DNA from: Prevotella sp. MGM2
GTDB taxonomy: Bacteria; Bacteroidota; Bacteroidia; Bacteroidales; Bacteroidaceae
Assembly: GCF_002933955.1 (NCBI RefSeq)
Contig: NZ_BEWW01000267.1
Location: 1-38,717 of the forward strand
DNA: 38,717 bases
Reading direction: 5' to 3'
Under the pieces are notes generated by a model. It had not been told where the DNA came from, did no database searches, and worked only from the letters and a program-made list of their open reading frames with translations. Of the stretch, positions 24,862 through 33,023 are shown in pieces; positions within the stretch are counted from its first letter, which is position 1; the number at the start of each line of letters is the position of its first letter. Both the position numbers and the translations under genes were made by a program.

Positions 24862-26022
24862 ATGCGTTATTTCCTTATTGCCGGCGAAACCAGCGGCGAC
24901 CTTCACGCTGCCCATTTGATGCAGGCTCTCCTTCGTGAGGACCCGCAGGCAGAATTCCGTTATTACGGGGGCGACAGCATGCAGGCTGTGGGAGGCACTC
25001 TGCTGTGTCATTACCGTCATCTGGCCTACATGGGCTTTATACCCGTGATGCTTCATTTGCGCACCATTTTGCGCGGCATAGTCAACTGCAAGCGGCAGAT
25101 TGCCGAATGGCGCCCCGATGTAGTGATATTGGTGGACTATCCCGGATTCAATCTCAAAATAGCCCGTTATGTGCGTAAGCAGGCGCTGTGTCCGGTCTAT
25201 TACTATATATCGCCCAAGATATGGGCCTGGAAGGAAAGGCGTATCCGCGCCTTGCGCCGCGATGTGGACAGACTTTATTCCATCCTCCCCTTCGAAGTGG
25301 CTTACTTCAGGGAGAAACACAACTATGAGGTGACGTATGTAGGCAATCCTACGGTAGACGAGGTGGCAGCCTACAAGAAACAGCACGGCGCAATTTCCGC
25401 CAGTCCGGCCGAAACGCTTGTCGCCCTTTTGCCCGGCTCGCGCCGTCAGGAGATAGCCGATAATTTTTCGCGCATGCTTTGCGCCGTGGCTCCTCTTGTA
25501 AAAAAACGTGATGACCGCCAGCCACCTATATGCGTGGCCGTAGCCGTGGCACCAGCCATACCGGTAGGTTTTTACCATGACATCATTGCGCATAGCGGTG
25601 TACCGGCCGAATGTGTGCGCCTTGTGGAAAATGACACCTACGGCCTTCTTTCGCGTTCTGCCGCCGCTCTTGTCACCAGCGGAACGGCTACGCTCGAAAC
25701 CGCCCTTTTCGGTGTGCCTCAAGTGGTATGCTACTACACGGCCTGCGGCCGTTTGGTCAGCTTGCTGCGCCGTCTGTTCCTCAAGGTGCCCTATGTGTCT
25801 CTTGTCAATCTGATATGCGGCCGCGAGATTGTTCCCGAACTGATTGCCGACGGTATGACGCCCGACAATGTACGCCGCCATCTTCTGCAGATTTTGCCGG
25901 GAGGCAACCGCCGTGCCGCTATGCTCCAGGGCTATGATGCCATGAGCGAATGTCTCGGTGCGCCCGGTGCGCCCGCCTGCGCGGCCCGTCTGATGGTGGC
26001 GGCTCTGCGCTTCCGCCCGTGA
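24862..26022 (+). CDS. lpxB: Lipid-A-disaccharide synthase
   Basis: 386-aa peripheral inner-membrane GT19 glycosyltransferase that joins UDP-2,3-diacylglucosamine and lipid X to form the lipid A disaccharide. The N-terminus RYFLIAGETSGDLHAA is the LpxB signature, and YYISPKIWAWKERRI, LLPGSRRQEI and TSGTATLETALFGVPQVVCY follow as the conserved donor-site blocks. It directly follows surE. The rest of the lpx pathway is not in this window. A perfect 24-bp hairpin ends the unit. Confidence 0.96.
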   Translation: MRYFLIAGETSGDLHAAHLMQALLREDPQAEFRYYGGDSMQAVGGTLLCHYRHLAYMGFIPVMLHLRTILRGIVNCKRQIAEWRPDVVILVDYPGFNLKIARYVRKQALCPVYYYISPKIWAWKERRIRALRRDVDRLYSILPFEVAYFREKHNYEVTYVGNPTVDEVAAYKKQHGAISASPAETLVALLPGSRRQEIADNFSRMLCAVAPLVKKRDDRQPPICVAVAVAPAIPVGFYHDIIAHSGVPAECVRLVENDTYGLLSRSAAALVTSGTATLETALFGVPQVVCYYTACGRLVSLLRRLFLKVPYVSLVNLICGREIVPELIADGMTPDNVRRHLLQILPGGNRRAAMLQGYDAMSECLGAPGAPACAARLMVAALRFRP

Positions 26023-26075
26023 GAAGCATGAATTGCTTGAACCGATAGTTCCTGTTCCTTCCCAAAAGAAGAGAT

Positions 26076-26128
26076 AAAATCAAACCGGAGCCTTCCTGAA
26101 AACGTCAGGAAGGCTCCGGTTTGATTTT
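26076..26128. terminator. Bidirectional terminator between lpxB and the sulfatase gene
   Basis: A perfect 24-bp stem, beginning AAAATCAAACCGGAGCC (26076) and ending GGCTCCGGTTTGATTTT (26128), with a 5-nt loop AAACG. A and T tracts at the outer ends make it functional for both convergent genes. Confidence 0.9.
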
Positions 26129-26201
26129 CGAATAGAAAATTATGCGATGACGCCGCAAGGGTAAAAAAACTCATTAACAGTTTTTCCCGTGACAGAAGTC
26201 T

Positions 26202-27749
26202 TTACCTGTTACCGCACACCTCATTCAATATTTTCTGCAGTTTGTCAACTGTCTTGGCGTTTTCCTTTGCCACATTCTTACGTTCGTCTTCAGCGCGCTT
26301 CATGTCATAAAGCTGCGGGTCGAGACTGTTGCCGGTTTCTATAACCGGTCCCCAGCTGATGACTGCCTCCCCTTTGCGCGGCGGAATATATTTCCACCGG
26401 TCAGTGCGTATTGTCACATTGTGGCCGGCAGCCATAGAGAGGGCGAACTCACGCGGTTTTTTGCTCTTGCCCGTCCATGTGTCGAGGTGGTTACGGCTGT
26501 CGCGTGCCGCGCCTTCCGGCAGAGTGACACCGGCCAAAGCGGCCAGCGTGGCAGTATTGTCAATTTGCGATACCAGCGCCTTGCTCACGCTGCCGGCTTT
26601 GACGCGTGCCGGCCAGTGCACGATGAAAGGCACAACGCTGCCGGCTTCGAACGAGCTGTATTTGCCGCCGCGGAAAGGACCGCCCGGACGATGCGATCCG
26701 GCCAGTTCTATGGCCTGGTCCTGATAGCCGTCATCGAGCACGGGGCCATTGTCGCTTGTGATGATGATGAGCGTGTTCTCCGACAGTCCCAGACGGCGCA
26801 AGGCATCGGTGACCTGACGCACAGTCCAGTCAAACTGCATGATGGCCTCACCGCGCAGTCCCATGGGATTTTTACCGCGAAAACGTTCGTGCGGATAGCG
26901 CGGCACGTGAACATCATTTGTACAGAGATAAAGGAAGAATGGTTTTTCGGCATTATGCTCTATGAACTCAATGGCATGCGAAGCTATGGAGTCGGCGATA
27001 TCCTCATCGCGCCAGAGGGCTTTTCCGCCACCTTTCATGTAGCCTATGCGGCCTATGCCGTTGACGATGCTCTGGTTGTGCCCGTGGCTGTGACGCAACT
27101 TGGTGAGGAGTTCCGGATTGTCGCGGCCGGTAGGCTCGCCGGCAAAGTTCTGACGGTAGCTCACCTCAATGGGGGCCGAGGGGTCGTGATTGGCCACACG
27201 ACCGTTCTCTATGAACACACACGGCACGCGGTCGGCCGTTGCGGCCATAATATAGTGATAATCGAAGCCTATGTCGGAGAGGTCTTCGTCCAATTGTCCA
27301 TTCCAGTCCTGCTGGGCTGTTTTCGATCCCAATCCCAAGTGCCATTTGCCAATGGCGCCAGTGGCATAGCCAGCCTGCTTGAAGGCATCAGCCACGGTGT
27401 ATTGCGACGGACTGATAATCATGCCGGCGTTTCCGGCGGCCACATCGGTGCCTTTCTTGCGGAAGGGGTATTCGCCCGTCAGCAGGGAGTAGCGTGAGGG
27501 GGTGGAGGTGGAGGCACAGGCGTGTGCGTCGGTGAAGCGCAGTCCGGCACTGGCCAGACTGTCGACACAAGGAGTCGACACGCGCCGCGCACCATAGCAC
27601 GACAGGTCGCCGTAGCCGAGGTCATCGGCTACGAGCAGAATCACATTGGGGCGCTCACCGCCTTTGGGGGCCGGTTTGTTCTGTGCATGGATCACACCGG
27701 TCGCAGGCAGTAGCACGCCCATGGCTGCTAATGCGTAATTTGTTTTCAT
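26202..27749 (-). CDS. Exported Ser-type arylsulfatase (S1 family)
   Basis: 515 aa from the ATG at 27749, which gives a signal peptide (to about HAQ, residue 23); the frame extending to 28094 lies in the repeat element and is not credible. N-terminal VADDLGYGDLS has the calcium-binding Asp42-Asp43. The maturation motif is S-T-P-S-R with Ser82 as the residue to be converted to formylglycine, followed by YSLLTGEYP. Ser-type sites are matured by the anaerobic radical-SAM enzyme anSME (family knowledge), which is not in this window. Later blocks GAIGKWHLG and ITSDNGPV are typical of S1. It probably removes sulfate from host or dietary glycans in the periplasm. No SusC/SusD or glycosidase gene is adjacent, so the substrate cannot be inferred. 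Confidence 0.92.
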   Translation of the reverse strand: MKTNYALAAMGVLLPATGVIHAQNKPAPKGGERPNVILLVADDLGYGDLSCYGARRVSTPCVDSLASAGLRFTDAHACASTSTPSRYSLLTGEYPFRKKGTDVAAGNAGMIISPSQYTVADAFKQAGYATGAIGKWHLGLGSKTAQQDWNGQLDEDLSDIGFDYHYIMAATADRVPCVFIENGRVANHDPSAPIEVSYRQNFAGEPTGRDNPELLTKLRHSHGHNQSIVNGIGRIGYMKGGGKALWRDEDIADSIASHAIEFIEHNAEKPFFLYLCTNDVHVPRYPHERFRGKNPMGLRGEAIMQFDWTVRQVTDALRRLGLSENTLIIITSDNGPVLDDGYQDQAIELAGSHRPGGPFRGGKYSSFEAGSVVPFIVHWPARVKAGSVSKALVSQIDNTATLAALAGVTLPEGAARDSRNHLDTWTGKSKKPREFALSMAAGHNVTIRTDRWKYIPPRKGEAVISWGPVIETGNSLDPQLYDMKRAEDERKNVAKENAKTVDKLQKILNEVCGNR

Positions 27750-27781
27750 GGAGATGTTTTGTGTTTTTGTAAGAATCGTGG

Positions 27782-27789
27782 CAAAAATA
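27782..27789 (-). promoter_or_regulatory. -7 element of the sulfatase gene
   Basis: TATTTTTG on the minus strand, an exact TAnnTTTG match about 33 bp upstream of the chosen ATG, which also supports that start. No clear -33 TTTG. Confidence 0.5.
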
Positions 27790-27881
27790 CAAAATAAATG
27801 AATAAGAAGTGTTTTCAGACGACTATTTTTGCAGCTTTCCCTGTTAAAAAGAAACTTGCCGCTGATTATTCCGACGAAGTA

Positions 27882-27914
27882 CGGCAGGAGGTTTGTCAGG
27901 CCTCCAGCCGTTTT
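27882..27914 (+). terminator. Terminator-like hairpin before repeat copy 2
   Basis: CGGCAGGAGG (27882-27891) pairs with CCTCCAGCCG (27901-27910) with one A-A mismatch, followed by TTTT. It stands immediately before the repeat, as does a hairpin at copy 1. Confidence 0.5.
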
Positions 27915-27921
27915 AACATAA

Positions 27922-27953
27922 TTTGCTTTTGGCGAAAAAATGTTGTATATTTG
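27922..27953 (+). promoter_or_regulatory. Consensus promoter in repeat copy 2
   Basis: TTTG (27922-27925), 20 bp, TATATTTG (27946-27953); exact consensus and same geometry as copy 1. Confidence 0.75.
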
Positions 27954-27955
27954 CA

Positions 27956-27996
27956 ACAGCGAAGAGGGCTGTCCCGAGGGACGGCCCTCTATTTTA
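27956..27996 (+). ncRNA. Hairpin at the predicted transcript start, copy 2
   Basis: AGAGGGCTGTCC (27963-27974) pairs with GGACGGCCCTCT (27979-27990) through one G-U pair; loop CGAG; then ATTTTA. The stem differs at several positions from copy 1 (AAGCGGGATATTC) with pairing maintained on both sides, i.e. compensatory change. Candidate tiny RNA or early terminator; function unknown. Confidence 0.5.
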
Positions 27997-28252
27997 TGGT
28001 ATTTCAGGTGTTTTCCTGATGAAAAAATGATAAATTCTGTACTTAAAAACATTACTTGCCGTTTAAATTCCAAGTATTGGAGTTGGAATTGCAATACGGA
28101 CTTTTTGATTTTTTGTACTGAGGGTAGTGTTTTTGATTATTTGAAAAGTTACAGAAGGTTAAAAATGTTAATGTCCGGTGGCCTGTTTTGTTTATTTTCC
28201 GCCTTTTCTCATAAAAAAAATTAGCTGTGTGTCGACTTAGGCATTTTATCCG

Positions 28253-28260
28253 TAAATTTG
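28253..28260 (+). promoter_or_regulatory. -7 element immediately upstream of tamB
   Basis: TAAATTTG ends only 7 bp before the tamB ATG at 28268. If used, the mRNA would start at or within a few bases of the start codon (leaderless or nearly so). No -33 TTTG is found at the right distance. Confidence 0.5.
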
Positions 28261-28267
28261 CATCCTT

Positions 28268-31200
28268 ATGAAGAAAAAAAGCGTCAGAAAAGTATTGAAA
28301 TGGTTGGCCATTACGGTATTGTCGCCGGTGGTACTGTTCCTCGTTTTAGCCATTTTAATTTACATCCCCCCCATACAGAATTTCATAGTAGAAAAGGTAA
28401 CCGGACGCCTCGCCGCCACCACCGGCATGCAGGTTTCGGTAGGGCATGTGCGCCTGGCTTTTCCGCTCGACCTGGCTGTGCATCAGGTAACGGTCGTAGA
28501 AAAGGGCGACACTCTGGCTGCAGTGCGTTCGTTGCGCCTCGATGTGCGGCTGCTGCCGCTGCTCAAAGGCCGTGCCGACGTTGACGGGCTGTCTCTTTAC
28601 AACGTGCAGCTCAACACGAAAGGTCTCATAGCCAACACTTACGTGCGCGGAAAGATACGGGAACTTCGGGCACAGTCGCATGGTGTGGAATGGCAGGCGG
28701 GCCGTCTGCGTCTCGATGAGGCATTGCTCGACGGCGCCACCCTCTATGTAGCCTTGAGCGACACGGTGACTGTGCCGGACACAACGGCCTCCATGCCATG
28801 GGATATCCGCGCCGACCGAGTGCTCATAACCAATTCCCAGGTCAGTCTTTCCTTGCCTGGCGACTCCATGCGGGTCATTCTCGGCATGCGCCGCGCCGAG
28901 TTGCAAGCCGGCCACTTCGACACCGGGGCGCCTCATTACGCCATGCGCCGCCTCACACTCAACGGCGGCAGTTTGGTCTACGCCACCCGCAGTGGCGGAA
29001 CAGCAGCCGGCCGCCGAATCCCCAACACCGCCTTTGACGGCTCCAACCGCTTCCTGTGGAAGGGCATGACCGCTCCGGCACATCTCTCACCCGCTTATGT
29101 GGGCCTCAACGAATTGCGCCTTCAGGTCGACTCGCTGTCCTATGATGCGGCCGGCCGCTTGCAGGTCAACGTCAGGAAACTGGCCTTCAAGGAACATGCC
29201 GGTTTGGACGTAAAAAGTCTGACAGCCCGCATAAACATGGATACAGCGGCTATCATGCTGCCTGATTTTAACTTAAAAACGGCACATTCGCGCCTGCAAG
29301 GTAACGTAGCACTGGACTTTAAGGCGCTTGAAGCCGGCCGCGGAGGCCATCTGTCGGCACGCCTCGACGGAGAAGTGGGAGCCAATGACGTGCGGACGCT
29401 GGCAGCCGGCTATGCCGACCGCTCGTTGTTGCGCGCCTGGCCCGACAGACCTTTGCGGCTCAACTTGGCGGCACACGGCAACATGGACGCTCTTGTCATT
29501 GACCGGCTGACAGCCTCATTGCCCGGCGTCATGAACCTTTCGGCCAAGGGACACGTCTGCCCCGCCCGCCAGCAATTGGAGGCAGCGATGGGTTTCGACC
29601 TGAAAGCCTCCGACCTCACGCCTGTCAAAGCGTTCCTGCCGGCTGACGTACGTGCCGGATTCAACTTACCCCGCCGTCTCTCGGCAAACGGACAAGTGGG
29701 CGTGAAGGGCGAACGCTATACGGCCGATATCCGCCTGACGCTGCCCGAAGGACGTCTCTCGGCACGAGCCACGCTCGACACACGGCTTGAAAACTACGAC
29801 ATCGAGGCCATGGCCCGAACCTTCCCCTTAGGACAGCTGTTGCCTGGCAGTGGCATGGGAAACTTTACGGGACAGCTCAATGCGCGTGGCAAGGGATTTG
29901 ACGTGTTTAAGCCTTCGGCACGGCTGGAGGCAAAAGCCACCGTTGACAAATTCCACTATGCGGGCTACGATCTCAGTTCACTGGGACTTGACGCCGATCT
30001 GCGGAACGGTTTGTTCACAGCCGACTTTACGGCAGCCAATTCACTGCTGGAAGGAAACGGACGGGTAGAAACGACTTTTGGAAAAAACATAGAGGGCCGC
30101 TTTACGGCTGATTTGCCCTATATCAATTTGCAGGCTTTGGCGGAGATGAAAGACACGCTCCATCTAGGCACTAACATAGACATCGGATTTCATGCCGACC
30201 GCGACTTTACCGCTTATGGAGCTGAAGGGGCCATCAATAACATCCGGTTCCTCATGCCAACCCGAAGCGTGCAGGCCAAGGACCTTAATTTTGCTTTTGC
30301 AACGAGTCCTGACACAACAACGGCGCTGGTTTCATCAGGCGACCTTTATCTTAATCTGGGTGCCGGAGGGTCCACCGGCATATTGGCCTCAGGACTGGAA
30401 AGACTGATGGCCGAACTGGACCGTCAGACCAAGGAGAAGACGATAAACCAGGTCGCTCTGAGAGAAACTTTTCCGGTGGTGGGAATGCGCCTCGATGCCG
30501 GCAAGGACAACCCATTGAGCAAAATTCTGCTGATGAAAGGCATAAAGTACGAAGCCTTACACGTACGCCTCGATGCCGACCCCGACCGCGGACTCAACGG
30601 CGGCTTGCGACTTGGCAGCCTGCGTAACGGCGGACTGTTGCTCGACACCGTCGACATAGACGTGTTTCAGGATTCCGCAGGTCTGAAAATGGAAGGCTAT
30701 GCCAAGAACTTCACAAAAAAGAATCCACATAAATTTGAAGTGCGGCTGGCTTCGTATCTCCACGCCACAGGAGCCGGCACACAGATTATATTCCTTGATG
30801 AAAAAGGAAAGCGCGGCTTCGATCTCGGCTTGAAAGCTTCGCTGGCGGAAGGCGGCATAGAACTTGCTCTTTATCCGGAACATCCTGTTATTGCTTATCG
30901 CAATTTTACGGTAAATGCCGACAATCATGTATTTCTCGGTCGCGACAAGTCCGTCCGGGCCGATGTACGGCTACTGGCCGATGACGGTACGGGCCTCAAT
31001 ATCTACAGTGCCCCTGCCGACTCTTCCAATGACATAACACTGAGTCTGGCAAATGTCAATTTGGGTGAATTGTCGGATGTGGTGCCCCTGCTGCCACAGA
31101 TGCGCGGCTTGCTGAGCGGCGACCTGCATGTCGTTGACGATCATCGTGCCCTCTCCGTCTCAACCCTCTTCACTGCGGAGAATTTTGAACTGGAAGGAGC

Positions 31201-33007
31201 GAAACTCGGCAACATCGGCCTTGAAGCGCTTTACCTGCCAAAAGCCGGAGGAGAACATTTCGCCAACGCTTATATCAGCGCAAACGATAAGGAAGTAATG
31301 GCGTTTGATGCGACCTATGTGGATAGCGCCGGCGGCCAGTTGGACGGAACGGCGCATCTCTATGACTTCCCTCTGGAAATGTTGGGCGGCTTTATGGCCG
31401 GTACGGATTTCGGGGTGCGTGGCCTGGCAAAAGGTGAGGTCAACATAGCCGGCGCACTCACAGCACCGGCTATCAACGGCAGTCTTGACCTCGATTCCGC
31501 ACATTTGTATTCAGACGTCTATGGCGTGGACTTCCTTCTTGACGAACGCCCCATTATTCTCAAGGATAGTCGCCTGCAATTCAATGATTACAGTTTGTAT
31601 TCAGGCAAGAGCACCAATCCGCTCGTGATAAACGGCGTGGTGAGCTTGGCAGACTTCGGCATGGATTTGAACATGAGAGCACGCAACTATGAATTGGTTA
31701 ACGCCAAGCGGAAAGCCGCGTCAATGATTTTCGGAAAGGTCTATGCCAATTATCTGGGTACTTTGCGCGGAAACCTGGATAACCTCTTCGTCCGCGGACA
31801 ACTCGAGATTCTCGAACGCACCGACATGACGTATATTCTCAAAGATTCACCACTCACCGTGGACGACCGCTTGAGTGATCTGGTAAAGTTTGTAAGTTTT
31901 GAAGACACTACGGCTGTAGCAGAGGAACAGCCTGCCCCATCCGGATCATTCGACATGACATTGGGCATATCTGTGAGCGATGCCGCCCGCTTCCGCTGCA
32001 ATCTCAGTGAGGATGGAGAGAACTATGTCAATCTCGAAGGAGGAGGCAATCTCACCTTGCGCCTCACGCAACAGGGAGATATGCGTCTGACAGGACGTTT
32101 CACAGCCAACAGCGGCGAGATGAAATATTCTCTTCCTGTCATACCGCTTAAGACATTCAATATCGTACAGGGAAGTTATGTGGATTTTACCGGTGACGTC
32201 ATGAATCCTACGCTGAACATTACTGCCAAAGAACGTGTAAAGGCAACTGTAACCGAAAACGATGTGCCTCGTTCCGTTGCCTTTGATGTGGGAGTTGCCA
32301 TCACGCAACCGCTCGAAACCATGGGACTTGAATTTATAATAGAAGCTCCTGAGGATTTGAGTGTTCAGAATCAACTGGCTGCTATGACGCGTGCCGAACG
32401 CGGCAAAACGGCTGTGGCCATGTTGGCTACCGGCATGTTCATGACCGATGATATGCTTTCTTCCGGCGGCAGTGGCTTTAAGGCCAGCAATGCACTCAAT
32501 GCGTTTTTGCAAAGTGAGATTCAGAATATTGCAGGCAGTGCGCTTAAAACCATCGACGTGTCTATCGGTATGGAAAGCGGCACAAGCAGTGCCGGTACGG
32601 AAACAACTGATTATTCTTTCCAATTTGCCAAACGTTTCTGGAATAACCGCGTGAGCGTTATCATAGGCGGAAAAGTCAGCACGGGTGAGGATGCCCAAAA
32701 TTCAGCAGAGAGTTTTATTGACAATATTGCGGTGGAATACCGTCTCGACAAAAGCTCGACACGTTACGTCAAGGTTTTCTATGACCGCAGTACACAGGAT
32801 CCGCTTGAAGGACAGCTTGTCAAAACCGGTGCGGGCTTAGTGTTACGCCGCAAGACGGACCGGCTGGGCGAACTTTTTATTTTCCGCAACAGAAAAGACA
32901 GGAAAAAGCAGAGCGACCGTATGCCACAGGAACACAAGAGAGAAGAAATGCCGGCCGCATCGGGCGTAGAGCGGACATCAGAGGATGCTGTTTCAAAATC
33001 CAAATAA
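28268..33007 (+). CDS. tamB: Translocation/assembly module protein TamB (AsmA-like, DUF490)
   Basis: 1579-aa inner-membrane-anchored periplasm-spanning protein; TamB-like proteins bridge the two membranes and are implicated in phospholipid transport and outer-membrane protein assembly. A single N-terminal membrane anchor (residues ~12-35) precedes an AsmA-like start (VTGRLAATTGMQVSVGHVRL). The bulk is repetitive beta-rich sequence expected for a long hydrophobic groove. The last ~400 residues are the conserved DUF490/TamB domain (TAKERVKATVTENDVPRSV, VAFDVGVAITQPLETMGLEF). Usual size for Bacteroidota TamB. tamL follows with 16 nt between stop and chosen start, so the pair forms one transcription unit. 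The start is placed just after a -7 box. Confidence 0.95.
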   Translation: MKKKSVRKVLKWLAITVLSPVVLFLVLAILIYIPPIQNFIVEKVTGRLAATTGMQVSVGHVRLAFPLDLAVHQVTVVEKGDTLAAVRSLRLDVRLLPLLKGRADVDGLSLYNVQLNTKGLIANTYVRGKIRELRAQSHGVEWQAGRLRLDEALLDGATLYVALSDTVTVPDTTASMPWDIRADRVLITNSQVSLSLPGDSMRVILGMRRAELQAGHFDTGAPHYAMRRLTLNGGSLVYATRSGGTAAGRRIPNTAFDGSNRFLWKGMTAPAHLSPAYVGLNELRLQVDSLSYDAAGRLQVNVRKLAFKEHAGLDVKSLTARINMDTAAIMLPDFNLKTAHSRLQGNVALDFKALEAGRGGHLSARLDGEVGANDVRTLAAGYADRSLLRAWPDRPLRLNLAAHGNMDALVIDRLTASLPGVMNLSAKGHVCPARQQLEAAMGFDLKASDLTPVKAFLPADVRAGFNLPRRLSANGQVGVKGERYTADIRLTLPEGRLSARATLDTRLENYDIEAMARTFPLGQLLPGSGMGNFTGQLNARGKGFDVFKPSARLEAKATVDKFHYAGYDLSSLGLDADLRNGLFTADFTAANSLLEGNGRVETTFGKNIEGRFTADLPYINLQALAEMKDTLHLGTNIDIGFHADRDFTAYGAEGAINNIRFLMPTRSVQAKDLNFAFATSPDTTTALVSSGDLYLNLGAGGSTGILASGLERLMAELDRQTKEKTINQVALRETFPVVGMRLDAGKDNPLSKILLMKGIKYEALHVRLDADPDRGLNGGLRLGSLRNGGLLLDTVDIDVFQDSAGLKMEGYAKNFTKKNPHKFEVRLASYLHATGAGTQIIFLDEKGKRGFDLGLKASLAEGGIELALYPEHPVIAYRNFTVNADNHVFLGRDKSVRADVRLLADDGTGLNIYSAPADSSNDITLSLANVNLGELSDVVPLLPQMRGLLSGDLHVVDDHRALSVSTLFTAENFELEGAKLGNIGLEALYLPKAGGEHFANAYISANDKEVMAFDATYVDSAGGQLDGTAHLYDFPLEMLGGFMAGTDFGVRGLAKGEVNIAGALTAPAINGSLDLDSAHLYSDVYGVDFLLDERPIILKDSRLQFNDYSLYSGKSTNPLVINGVVSLADFGMDLNMRARNYELVNAKRKAASMIFGKVYANYLGTLRGNLDNLFVRGQLEILERTDMTYILKDSPLTVDDRLSDLVKFVSFEDTTAVAEEQPAPSGSFDMTLGISVSDAARFRCNLSEDGENYVNLEGGGNLTLRLTQQGDMRLTGRFTANSGEMKYSLPVIPLKTFNIVQGSYVDFTGDVMNPTLNITAKERVKATVTENDVPRSVAFDVGVAITQPLETMGLEFIIEAPEDLSVQNQLAAMTRAERGKTAVAMLATGMFMTDDMLSSGGSGFKASNALNAFLQSEIQNIAGSALKTIDVSIGMESGTSSAGTETTDYSFQFAKRFWNNRVSVIIGGKVSTGEDAQNSAESFIDNIAVEYRLDKSSTRYVKVFYDRSTQDPLEGQLVKTGAGLVLRRKTDRLGELFIFRNRKDRKKQSDRMPQEHKREEMPAASGVERTSEDAVSKSK

Positions 33008-33023
33008 AGACCGACCGATTAAA

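Larger units (their letters stand above)
27912..28171 (+). repeat. Repeated intergenic element, copy 2
   Basis: 260 bp, colinear with copy 1 at 6487-6748. Shared 22-base left end (beginning TTTTAACATAATTTG), promoter with identical 20-bp spacing, CAACAGCGAAG against CAATAGCGAAG, hairpin at the same position, CATTACTTGC, TACGGACTTTTT, and GTTACAGAAGGTTAAA. The right end AATGTTAA is inverse to the left TTAACAT. It lies in a divergent gap, upstream of tamB, pointing toward it as copy 1 points toward the LRR gene. Confidence 0.75.

Noticed and set aside
24778-25881. 367-aa minus-strand ORF opposite lpxB
   Set aside because: lpxB is intact on the plus strand with all family motifs; this frame has no recognisable domain.
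26421-27497. 358-aa plus-strand ORF opposite the sulfatase gene
   Set aside because: The minus strand encodes a complete sulfatase with its active-site motif.
27750-28094. 115-residue N-terminal extension of the sulfatase
   Set aside because: It would run through the repeat element and place the signal peptide in the middle of the protein.
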